Origin: an uncultured Pedobacter sp.
GTDB taxonomy: Bacteria > Bacteroidota > Bacteroidia > Sphingobacteriales > Sphingobacteriaceae
Assembly: GCA_946478755.1 (NCBI GenBank)
Contig: CAMLDJ010000073.1
Span: forward strand, 1-20,125
Reading direction: 5' to 3'
DNA length: 20,125 bases
Shown piece by piece: positions 14,150 through 20,125 of the stretch; position 1 is the first letter of the stretch; each line of letters starts with the position of its first letter. Under the pieces are notes generated by a model, which saw only the letters and a program-made list of their open reading frames with translations, ran no database searches and was not told the origin of the DNA. The position numbers and the translations under genes were made by a program.

Positions 14150-16197
14150 GGGCATTCTTAATATATCTGTTTATTTTATTCTGCGGTAAATGCTATGCAC
14201 AGGTGGGCATTTCAACCAGTGTAAATTTTGAAACGCAAGCTGAAAGGGTTGTTTTTTCCAATGACGGGAAGTATGCTGCTGTATTTTTCAAAAATGAAAT
14301 ACAGGTATTAGACTTAGCGAGCCAGAAAATTTCTGAAAAGTACGACAATAAATTTTTGGGCGACAGAGTAAAATATGACCCGGAATTTTCTTACGACAAT
14401 AAGTTTATTTATGGCCTTTCCAATCAGGGGTTCTTCTTTATTAACCGGGATTTAAAACAGGCCAAATTCGTACCTAACCGGAGTAATAGTAAAATAGGCT
14501 ACTATGAGAATTTTGAAAGAATTGATTATGTAAAGGGCGTTTTTAAAATTAAAGGAACCCAGTGTAAATATGCAGTCACTAACGGGGTGAATAATTGTTC
14601 AAATAAATATTTCATCTTTAACTATAGTGGTGATTCATACCTGGCATCGACAAGTATCTCAACAGAAAAATATAATAGTCTTCGGTTTCAGGTAAGTGAG
14701 GATGATAAAACCAAAACAGTTATGTTTAATGATTTCGAATATAGTAATATCGAAATTTATAAACTAAAAAATAACGAAGAATTGATTTCCAGACATTATA
14801 ACCCTAAGAATTCAATTGTATCGCTGATAATTAAGAATGAAAAAGATAATACTCAGGATAATGGCGGCAAAATCATTTTATTCTCTTTAAAAAAGAAAGA
14901 AATTAATAAGTCAATCCCAATAAATATTGAACACAAATTTTGGACAATGTACTACGGAAGTGCTCAAATCTCTGATGATGAGCAGATTTTGGTTTATTCC
15001 AATGGTAAATGCATCAATAAACTTGATTTAAATTCCGGTAAAACAGAACAATTGGTGTGCCTGGACAGGCCACAGTTTGTTTATGATTCTGGTTTATCCA
15101 GAATTTATTATTGTGATTATTTCATTATCCATAAAATTGGAATTATGGGAATAAACGGGACTAAACAAGAGGGATTGGCCGTTAATTTCAGTATTCCTGC
15201 CGAAAAAATAACCGCAACTTCAATCAGTAAACAAAAAATAGAACTTTGCATTAGCAACCCAAAATTACTGCAATACAAATCAATTGATTATTATCTTAAT
15301 GATCGCAAGATCAGCGATCGCGATTTCGAAATTGCTACCAATACCTGTATTTCTTCTTTCAGTAAAGTAATTGACCTATTAGAAGGACAAAATACTTTTG
15401 AGGTTGTTGTACTTGATCATTCAGGTAACGAAATTAATAGGGAAAAAAGAGTTATTAATTATACCCAAAAACAAATTGAGACACCGGTTATCAACCCTAT
15501 TCCAAGAGTTACTACAGAGAAAAGGTTAGCACTTGTAGTGGGAAATAGTAAATATATTAATGGTAACAATTTACCGAATCCATCAAACGATGCGGATAGT
15601 TTAGAGTTTGTATTAACCTTATTGAATTTCAAAGTAATAAAAATTAAAAATCAATCTAAGCAACAATTGGAAACAGCAGTTAAAAAATTTGCACTCCAGC
15701 TAAAAGATTATGATGTAGGGTTATTTTTCTATGCTGGACACGGAATGGAATTTAATGGTGAGAATTACATCATTCCAACAGATGCAGAAAAATTAGATAA
15801 ATCTGATGTGCAGTATCGATGCGTAAGTACAAGCTGGTTACAGGAAAAAATGGCAGAAGCCGGAGCCTACAATAAGACCAATATTGTCATCTTAGATGCT
15901 TGTAGAAATAATCCATTTAGGAGTTGGCGTTCGTTTGATGATAGCAATACTTGGATCCCACCTTCAAACGTACCAACAGGTACAATTGTCGAATATGCGG
16001 TTTCACAAGGACAGAAAGCATCAGATGGCTACGGCTCAAATGGAGATTATACATCGATACTTCTAAAACATATTAAGACAAAAGGATTAGAAATAGAAAA
16101 AGTTTTCAAACGGGTTAGAATCGATTTAAAACAAAAAGGCGGACAAGACCCGGTCGAGATAAATCAACTAACAAAAGACTTTTATTTCTTAAAATAA
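14146..16197 (+). CDS. Exported caspase-family (C14) peptidase with beta-propeller-like N-terminal region
   Basis: This 683-residue protein has a signal peptide ending KCYAQ at about residue 19. Residues 20-340 show repeated strand-rich segments (VVFSNDGKYAAVFFKNEIQVLDL; QISDDEQILVYSNGKCINKLDL) like WD40/YVTN propellers. Residues about 355-440 look like an Ig-like linker. The caspase domain runs from about 460 to the end: KRLALVVGNSKY opens it, the catalytic His is H532 (FFYAGHG) and the catalytic Cys is C586 (ILDACRNNP). Both residues of the dyad are present. Bacterial caspase homologues cleave after basic residues (metacaspase type) or acidic ones; the specificity cannot be read here. It overlaps the C1 peptidase gene by four bases. 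Co-export with another cysteine protease suggests one activates or regulates the other. Confidence 0.92.
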   Translation: MRAFLIYLFILFCGKCYAQVGISTSVNFETQAERVVFSNDGKYAAVFFKNEIQVLDLASQKISEKYDNKFLGDRVKYDPEFSYDNKFIYGLSNQGFFFINRDLKQAKFVPNRSNSKIGYYENFERIDYVKGVFKIKGTQCKYAVTNGVNNCSNKYFIFNYSGDSYLASTSISTEKYNSLRFQVSEDDKTKTVMFNDFEYSNIEIYKLKNNEELISRHYNPKNSIVSLIIKNEKDNTQDNGGKIILFSLKKKEINKSIPINIEHKFWTMYYGSAQISDDEQILVYSNGKCINKLDLNSGKTEQLVCLDRPQFVYDSGLSRIYYCDYFIIHKIGIMGINGTKQEGLAVNFSIPAEKITATSISKQKIELCISNPKLLQYKSIDYYLNDRKISDRDFEIATNTCISSFSKVIDLLEGQNTFEVVVLDHSGNEINREKRVINYTQKQIETPVINPIPRVTTEKRLALVVGNSKYINGNNLPNPSNDADSLEFVLTLLNFKVIKIKNQSKQQLETAVKKFALQLKDYDVGLFFYAGHGMEFNGENYIIPTDAEKLDKSDVQYRCVSTSWLQEKMAEAGAYNKTNIVILDACRNNPFRSWRSFDDSNTWIPPSNVPTGTIVEYAVSQGQKASDGYGSNGDYTSILLKHIKTKGLEIEKVFKRVRIDLKQKGGQDPVEINQLTKDFYFLK

Positions 16198-16853
16198 ACA
16201 TTGATGGGAAGTATTGCCACTAACAAGGTGTACTGGTATATCTGACCAATTCACTAAATAAAATTTACAGCAGTGAAATCGTTATTGCGGAACAAATTGC
16301 AATTAACGCCTCTGAAGCATTTTGGGACTTCTCGATTTCAAAGCATTCCAGCAGAATCTTTAAATTAAATGTACAGTCGATCTTATCCAATTAATACGTT
16401 CAGGCACCTTTACTTCATTAATTTTGCAGTATCAAACACCCGGCTTAGCTTTAGTTAATATGGAACTAATACTGTCAACCAATTTTTTGGTGTTTTCCTG
16501 ATGATCTAGCCTGTTATTTCGCTCTCATTCAATGTATACCTGAATTAATTTTGATCAGTGGAGGATATCTTTATCAATGGGTTTCCACAGTCCGTATGAA
16601 ATATATGCTGGTATAACCGTGTCCCATCATTGGACTGTTTTGTATTTCTTCTTATAAATTCGCCTTTTGTGACGCTTTTTTAGGTTTAAATGGTCTGTTC
16701 AATTTTGGGGTTACGGAACTCGATTTAAAGCCGTTTTGTGGTTTAGGAAATTGAACCCCTTTAATGAATTAGCTGTGCTGAAGGGTTTTAAGTGTTTCAG
16801 TCGCTATTATTGCCAGATCGTTATTAGTTAAAACTTTTTCCTATTTTGTGTTT
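16198..16853. other. Stretch without an intact gene downstream of the protease operon
   Basis: No intact gene is seen on either strand. The minus strand from about 16680 to 16270 carries a decayed reading frame, listed separately. To the right of it a 9-bp inverted repeat pairs GTTCAATTT (16697-16705) with AAATTGAAC (16748-16756). No clear terminator follows the caspase-like gene. The composition is AT-rich, as in the protease operon. Confidence 0.6.
16339..16680 (-). pseudogene. Decayed minus-strand gene of unknown family
   Basis: One minus-strand frame has protein-like segments broken by stops: KKRHKRRIYKKKYKTVQ, WDTVIPAYISYGLWKPIDKD, ERNNRLDHQENTKKLVDSIS and KINEVKVPERINWIRSTVHL, each ending at or near a stop codon (five stops within this stretch). 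After 16380 the sense seems to shift to another frame (LKILLECFEIEKSQNASEAL, to a stop near 16269). Long charged stretches between the stops are unlike random AT-rich DNA. The INWIRSTVHLI segment faintly recalls the start of the C-terminal domain of RteC-type regulators, but I do not trust that as an identification. Confidence 0.4.
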
Positions 16854-17159
16854 ATGGAAATAAGGGAGTCAAGTCAATATGTTAAAGCAAGGGCTGTACT
16901 GCTTGCTGAGTACTTTGCTGAAAGGGGCTGGTTGGTCACTGAAGGCAAGAACAACTGCGTTCTGTTTTACATTCCGGCAGATCAGGAGTTTCATTATTCA
17001 CAGCAGCAGCTGGCCGATATTATTGCTGAATCTGATTTTCATGTAATCGAAACAGGCTTGAAGTTGACCAGTATCATCTATATGTTTTACCAGATGTGTA
17101 AACTTAAGGGAGAGGTTGAAGTTTGGCCGACAACGGAATTTGATATTTACACGGGTTAG
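16854..17159 (+). CDS. Small hypothetical protein
   Basis: This 101-residue protein starts at ATG 16854 (a GTG six bases earlier is in frame). It is soluble, with no signal peptide or membrane helix. It has a helical N-terminus (ARAVLLAEYFAERGWLV), a short strand-rich segment (NCVLFYIP) and an acidic C-terminus (EVEVWPTTEFDIYTG). I do not recognise the family. The codons look normal and the frame is intact. It is convergent with the zinc-ribbon gene, with only 24 bases between their stops. Proteins of this kind are common cargo of Bacteroidota elements, but no function can be inferred. Confidence 0.65.
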   Translation: MEIRESSQYVKARAVLLAEYFAERGWLVTEGKNNCVLFYIPADQEFHYSQQQLADIIAESDFHVIETGLKLTSIIYMFYQMCKLKGEVEVWPTTEFDIYTG

Positions 17160-17183
17160 TAACAACTGTATTCCAGTTGGCAG

Positions 17184-17594
17184 TTATTTCGCCTGTATGG
17201 AGTCGTAACAAAGCTCAAAATGCCGCTCGCCTACTTTTTTGTAACCGAATTCAAAACAGAACAACCAAAGTTCGTTGTATCCTTTGTTCAGCACGCTCGT
17301 GCAGAATTTAGGCTCAAAACCTTTTCCTAAAAGTTCCTGTTTGGTAATATGGATGGTAGTACCTTCCTTCAGTTTTTCCAGGTGATATTGTTTTAAGATT
17401 TCGTAATTGGCCCTGATCTGTTTAAAGATGGCTGGGATGTTTGCATTGTCCCTTGCTTTTTCTTCCGCCCTTAACTTCCGGTTAAAGCCGTTGCGGCAGG
17501 TGTCGTTACAGAAGCGTTTGTCGGTCCGTCCGAACAGTCCCTTTCCGCATTCAGCGCAGGTCTGTCCATCTGTGGTTTCTTGATTGTTGTTCAT
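17184..17594 (-). CDS. Zinc-ribbon protein of unknown function
   Basis: This 136-residue protein has an N-terminal zinc-binding motif with cysteines at 13, 16, 29 and 33 (CAECGKGLFGRTDKRFC then NDTC), like treble-clef or DUF2116-type ribbons. A charged helix follows (RKLRAEEKARDN). The C-terminal domain has a strand-helix pattern (TTIHITKQELLGKGFEPKF, ELWLFCFEFGYKKVGE). Such small zinc-ribbon proteins recur in Bacteroidota chromosomes and mobile elements and probably bind nucleic acid, but the role is unknown. It is the only minus-strand gene apart from the transposase and is transcribed away from the PUR/RadC-like gene, so the 240 bases at 17595-17833 should hold divergent promoters. Confidence 0.8.
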   Translation of the reverse strand: MNNNQETTDGQTCAECGKGLFGRTDKRFCNDTCRNGFNRKLRAEEKARDNANIPAIFKQIRANYEILKQYHLEKLKEGTTIHITKQELLGKGFEPKFCTSVLNKGYNELWLFCFEFGYKKVGERHFELCYDSIQAK

Positions 17595-17783
17595 AGTTAA
17601 GTGTTTGGTTGATTGATAGATAAACGATTTTACGCCTTAATTGTTTTATAGATCGGATAAGGCGGTCCATGACCGGGTAATTTCATTTTGTACCGACTGT
17701 TTGTTGGTGGCTTGCTGAACTTTGTGGTGTAACCAATAAAAAACATCATGAAACCATCGTGATTTTTCATAATACATAGTGGT

Positions 17784-17837
17784 ATGAAAAAGTCTGATAG
17801 CTTCATCACAATTGAAAAACAGATTATATACAGATGA
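17784..17837 (+). CDS. Possible 17-residue leader peptide
   Basis: An ATG at 17784 opens a frame of 17 codons whose TGA stop overlaps the start of the next gene as ATGA (17834-17837). Such coupling is used by leader peptides to control a downstream gene. The frame is very short and could be chance, and there is no evidence that it is translated. Confidence 0.2.
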   Translation: MKKSDSFITIEKQIIYR

Positions 17838-18445
17838 AAAATAAAATTATTGCAACCGAATCGTTCTCATCAAAGAGCAGGCATTTCTTTTTGGATTTCA
17901 TGCTTGCCAAAAACGATACCAATTACATCAGTATTACCCGGAGCGATGAGCAGCCGGACGGCTCTTATGTCCGTAACAGGGTCAACATCTTTCAGGAAGA
18001 GTTTGAATTCCTGATCTCTGCCTTTGCTTCACTTTTCCGTTCTGCAGCCTATTCCGGCGAGCAGGCCCATGTGAAGGATTTTAAGAAAAAGAAGGATGGT
18101 GATACTCCGATCGGAAGCTGGCCGGAGGAACTGCGGCCAAGGGAAAAGATGGCGGAGCATGGGACGAAAGCGATGAGGGACGAGGAGCTGCTGGCCATGC
18201 TGATCGGTTCGGGCTCGCCGGACGGATCTGCGGTATCGCTTGGCCGGAATATCCTGGAGGATGTGGGCTATGACCTTTCCAGGCTGGGTAGCCTGGAACA
18301 TGCGGCACTTTGCCGTTTTCCGGGTATGGGTATGGCAAAATCCTCCTCCATTATTGCTGCTTTCGAACTGGGCCGCAGGGCTTATGGTTTTTTCCGATCG
18401 GGCGTTTCGCCCAACATTACTTCTGAGCATCCGCATAATGGATAA
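17834..18445 (+). CDS. PUR-alpha-like domain fused to the RadC N-terminal helix-hairpin-helix domain
   Basis: This 203-residue protein has two recognisable parts. Residues about 8-75 (SSKSRHFFLDFMLAKNDTNYISITRS, VNIFQEEFEFLISAF) resemble the Bacteroidota PUR-alpha-like single-strand nucleic acid binding domain (DUF3276 type). Residues about 93-185 (GSWPEELRPREKM, RDEELLAMLIGSGSPDGSAV, RFPGMGMAKSSSIIAAFELG) are the N-terminal domain of RadC proteins, including its helix-hairpin-helix DNA-binding motif. The metal-binding JAB/MPN domain (HxHP...D) that makes up the rest of RadC is absent; the protein stops soon after and the following DNA does not encode it. RadC-like proteins are very common on Bacteroidota conjugative elements. 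A DNA-binding role during transfer is an inference. Confidence 0.75.
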   Translation: MKNKIIATESFSSKSRHFFLDFMLAKNDTNYISITRSDEQPDGSYVRNRVNIFQEEFEFLISAFASLFRSAAYSGEQAHVKDFKKKKDGDTPIGSWPEELRPREKMAEHGTKAMRDEELLAMLIGSGSPDGSAVSLGRNILEDVGYDLSRLGSLEHAALCRFPGMGMAKSSSIIAAFELGRRAYGFFRSGVSPNITSEHPHNG

Positions 18446-18885
18446 TTCCTTAACGTTGAGCGGTAGCTGATCTTTTCCGCTTTCCGCTTTCTTTTTTCTA
18501 TGGGTTATCTTTTCTGAGGTGATCGTGGGTACCACTCTGCCCTTTTGGAGAAGCAAATTTCTGAACAATCCTGTTTCCGTCAAGGCCGGGCCCCTGCGGG
18601 GTCTGCTCGAAAAAAATCTTCCCTGCTCGCTGCGCTCACGAGGTTTTTTTTTCGGCAGAGCCTTGTCTTGAAAACAGGATCGTAATCAGGTGAGGGGCTT
18701 ATCAAAAGGACAGGAGGCTCCTGCCGACTGACATAAATTATTAGCCCATGGAAAAATTAAAAGGTAGAAGCCCACCCACAGCCCTAAGGCCTCGCACGGC
18801 GCAGGATGCGCCACGGCTTAAAGCAGTTTCCCCGATAGGGGATGTTATAGGAATTATTTTAAACAATTATTTAAATCAAAAAATC
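18446..18885. other. Structured intergenic region upstream of the maintenance operon
   Basis: No gene is supported here; an in-frame start at 18748 upstream of the next gene is judged spurious. The region holds a large nested palindrome (18568-18680) and then a row of small GC-rich hairpins: CAGGAG/CTCCTG near 18711-18723, GGCGCA-GGA-TGCGCC at 18798-18812 and CCCC-GATA-GGGG at 18830-18841. The last 40 bases before the next ATG are AT-rich and end in an A-rich stretch typical of Bacteroidota translation starts. The hairpins would form in a long 5' leader if transcription starts upstream of them. Confidence 0.55.
18568..18680. repeat. Nested imperfect palindrome of about 113 bases
   Basis: The outer arms ATCCTGTTT (18568-18576) and AAACAGGAT (18672-18680) match over 9 bp. 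Next, CAAGGC (18581-18586) pairs with GCCTTG (18660-18665). Inside, TCTGC (18602-18606) pairs with GCAGA (18655-18659), and CGAAAAAAA (18608-18616) pairs with TTTTTTTCG (18646-18654), after a one-base bulge at 18607. A side hairpin CCCC-TGC-GGGG lies at 18591-18601. Together these form one long branched stem. It could be an origin of transfer, a recombination site, a structured RNA or a remnant of a small mobile element; the sequence does not decide. Confidence 0.75.
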
Positions 18886-19434
18886 ATGAAAACGAATTTA
18901 ATCGAAAACGGAAAATCAAACGGTCAGTTAACTAATACGCCTAAAGCACTTGGTGCAGGGGTAAACGGAGCCCAGGATGGGAGCAACGGAAGAGGAGCGG
19001 AAGCGAAAAAGGATGATAAGGATATTAAGGGGACTGTTAATGGCGAAGTGAAAAAAGAAGAAGTTAAAGGCGAGGCGTTGAAGCAGGAGCCGACCAAGAC
19101 GGAGATCAGAGAACAGTTGGCGGAGCAAAAGCCTGCGATGAATCTGGAGCAGGTTTTAAAAATGGTAGAGAGCCTGCACCGCAAAAAGATCCAAAGGGAT
19201 AAACTGGTAGAGACCATTACCACTTTGGAAGAGTTCGAGGTAAAACAGTTGGAGGATGCAGAGGAAACGGGTATCGGCCAGTATCAACGCTGTGAACTGG
19301 TGATTGAGGATGACAAGGGGAATGAGTTCAAGACCAAGAACCCTTTTATCATCAAAGAGGTTGCGGAGCGTGTTAGAACGCTTTGCGTGGGCAGGCTTTC
19401 GGAGATTGAGGGCGAAATGGTTGTCCCTGCTTAA
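18886..19434 (+). CDS. Hypothetical charged coiled-coil protein of the maintenance operon
   Basis: From ATG 18886 this is 182 residues. The first 80 residues are low-complexity, rich in Gly, Asn, Lys and Glu. The C-terminal part (MNLEQVLKMVESLHRKKIQR, DKLVETITTLEEFEVKQLED, LVIEDDKGNEFKTKNPFII, GRLSEIEGEM) looks conserved and helical with coiled-coil tendency. I recognise this kind of protein as a frequent companion of DUF932 genes on Bacteroidota conjugative elements, but no function is known to me. The start at 18886 is preferred over 18748 because the upstream extension is proline and arginine rich and lies over RNA hairpins. Confidence 0.75.
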   Translation: MKTNLIENGKSNGQLTNTPKALGAGVNGAQDGSNGRGAEAKKDDKDIKGTVNGEVKKEEVKGEALKQEPTKTEIREQLAEQKPAMNLEQVLKMVESLHRKKIQRDKLVETITTLEEFEVKQLEDAEETGIGQYQRCELVIEDDKGNEFKTKNPFIIKEVAERVRTLCVGRLSEIEGEMVVPA

Positions 19435-19440
19435 TGGTTG

Positions 19441-19463
19441 TTGCCCCCGTTTTTCGGGGGCAA
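19441..19463 (+). terminator. Intercistronic hairpin, possible partial terminator
   Basis: TTGCCCCCG (19441-19449) and CGGGGGCAA (19455-19463) form a perfect 9-bp stem around a five-T loop, six bases after the stop codon of the preceding gene. The tail (TGATTTTCAGATTTT) is only moderately T-rich. It could be a terminator, a partial one that lowers expression of the following genes, or an RNA-stabilising hairpin. Confidence 0.6.
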
Positions 19464-19491
19464 TGATTTTCAGATTTTAATAGAAGATACA

Positions 19492-19692
19492 ATGAAAATG
19501 GAATATGTTTTTATCGTACTGCGGGCTGCGGTCAGCACGCCGTACGAGAATATAGAAGATACGATGAAGGAGATTTTAGCACAGGGGAGCTGTTTGCTGA
19601 CCAATACGAAGAATGTGGGATTCTTTAAAGTCAATCTTTCGATGATCACTAATGTTGAACCAAAACCAAAAGAAAATGGCACATCAGCTTAA
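19492..19692 (+). CDS. Small hypothetical protein between the coiled-coil gene and the DUF932 gene
   Basis: From ATG 19492 this is 66 residues; a second in-frame ATG lies six bases on, at 19498. It is soluble with an alternating strand-helix pattern (YVFIVLRAAVSTPYENIEDT, FFKVNLSMITNVEPKP). I do not recognise the family. Its 3' end overlaps the DUF932 gene by 17 bases, which supports it being a real gene translated with its neighbour. An in-frame TTG at 19438 would run through the hairpin and is rejected. Confidence 0.65.
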   Translation: MKMEYVFIVLRAAVSTPYENIEDTMKEILAQGSCLLTNTKNVGFFKVNLSMITNVEPKPKENGTSA

Positions 19693-20125
19693 TTACAATA
19701 AAACTACGGAAAAGCACAGCTTTTTTAGTGTAAAAGAAAAGGCCTGGCATGGGCTGGGTACAATTGTGGAGGTCTATCCGACGAGTTCCGAGGCGATAAA
19801 ATTTGCAGGGCTTGATTTTACGGTAGAAAAACGGCCTTTGTTTACGCCGAATGCTTTGGCGATGGATCTGCTGGATTTCCCTGATACGGTTTATCTGGGG
19901 GGTGGGAATGAAGGTATTTTGGTGCCGGATGCTTTTGCAATGGTGCGTGTAGATACTGAAGGCGTTTTGGGCGTAGTCGGCAGGGATTACAGGATCGTGC
20001 AGAATGTCGATGCCTTTGCTTTTTTTGATGCCATTGTTGGCGGTGGTGAGGGTATAAAGTACGAAACTGCGGGCTGTCTTGGCAAAGGTGAACGTACGTT
20101 TATCACGGCTAAACTGCCTGATTAT
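19676..20125 (+). CDS. DUF932 phage/plasmid-like protein, N-terminal part (runs off the right edge)
   Basis: An open frame from ATG 19676 continues without a stop to the end of the window, giving 150 residues. The start MAHQLNYNKTTEKHSFFSVK, the motif KAWHGLGTIV and the later VVGRDYRIVQNVDAFAFFD block are typical of the DUF932 family, which includes phage/plasmid-like TIGR03299 proteins. These full-length proteins are usually 300 residues or more, so over half may lie beyond the edge. They are widespread on Bacteroidota conjugative elements and phages; the molecular function is not established. The start overlaps the preceding gene by 17 bases, suggesting translational coupling. Confidence 0.88.
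   Translation, partial: MAHQLNYNKTTEKHSFFSVKEKAWHGLGTIVEVYPTSSEAIKFAGLDFTVEKRPLFTPNALAMDLLDFPDTVYLGGGNEGILVPDAFAMVRVDTEGVLGVVGRDYRIVQNVDAFAFFDAIVGGGEGIKYETAGCLGKGERTFITAKLPDY

Noticed and set aside
18029..18583. Minus-strand frame opposite the PUR/RadC-like gene
   Set aside because: The plus strand encodes two recognisable domains across the same stretch; the antisense translation has none.
18748..18885. 46-residue N-terminal extension of the coiled-coil protein
   Set aside because: The translation is proline and arginine rich and covers GC-rich hairpins, whereas the ATG at 18886 has a typical A-rich upstream stretch.

Overview
The window reads as part of an integrated conjugative element (CTnDOT-like) of a Bacteroidota, most probably a Sphingobacteriaceae-type host such as Pedobacter or a relative. 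The host guess is an inference from the gene families: Bacteroidota-specific TraE/F/G/I/J/K/L/M proteins, a DUF3945-like protein, a PUR-alpha-like protein and a DUF932 protein. No ribosomal or housekeeping gene is present to fix the species.

Region 1 (1-10210) is a tightly packed plus-strand transfer operon of moderately GC-rich DNA. It holds the tail of an unidentified gene, then TraE (VirB2-like), TraF (VirB3-like), TraG (VirB4-like ATPase), a small lipoprotein, TraI (VirB5/TrbJ-like) followed by two further secreted helical proteins that are paralogues of each other, TraJ (VirB6-like), TraK (VirB8-like), TraL, TraM (VirB10-like) and a DUF3945-like cytoplasmic protein. It ends in a strong intrinsic terminator. 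TraN, the usual partner of TraM, and the later tra genes do not follow in this window.

Region 2 (10211-12260) is non-tra DNA. It carries a minus-strand IS110-family insertion sequence with an apparently intact DEDD transposase. Its upstream non-coding flank folds into two large stem-loops, as expected of a bridge RNA. Beyond it lie a long TTTG tetranucleotide repeat and a GC-rich motif.

Region 3 (about 12261-16197) is clearly AT-rich and looks like foreign cargo. It is a three-gene operon encoding exported proteins: a small secreted protein with a possible frameshift, a papain-like C1 peptidase with a DUF4384-like tail, and a caspase-like C14 peptidase behind a beta-propeller-like region. 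All visible catalytic residues are present. This paired secreted protease module is the best candidate for an undescribed system.

Region 4 (16198-20125) holds a decayed minus-strand gene, a small hypothetical gene, a convergent zinc-ribbon gene and a protein joining a PUR-alpha-like domain to the helix-hairpin-helix domain of RadC without the RadC catalytic domain. It continues with a large nested palindrome, and then an element-maintenance operon (hypothetical coiled-coil protein, small hypothetical protein, DUF932 protein) that runs off the right edge.
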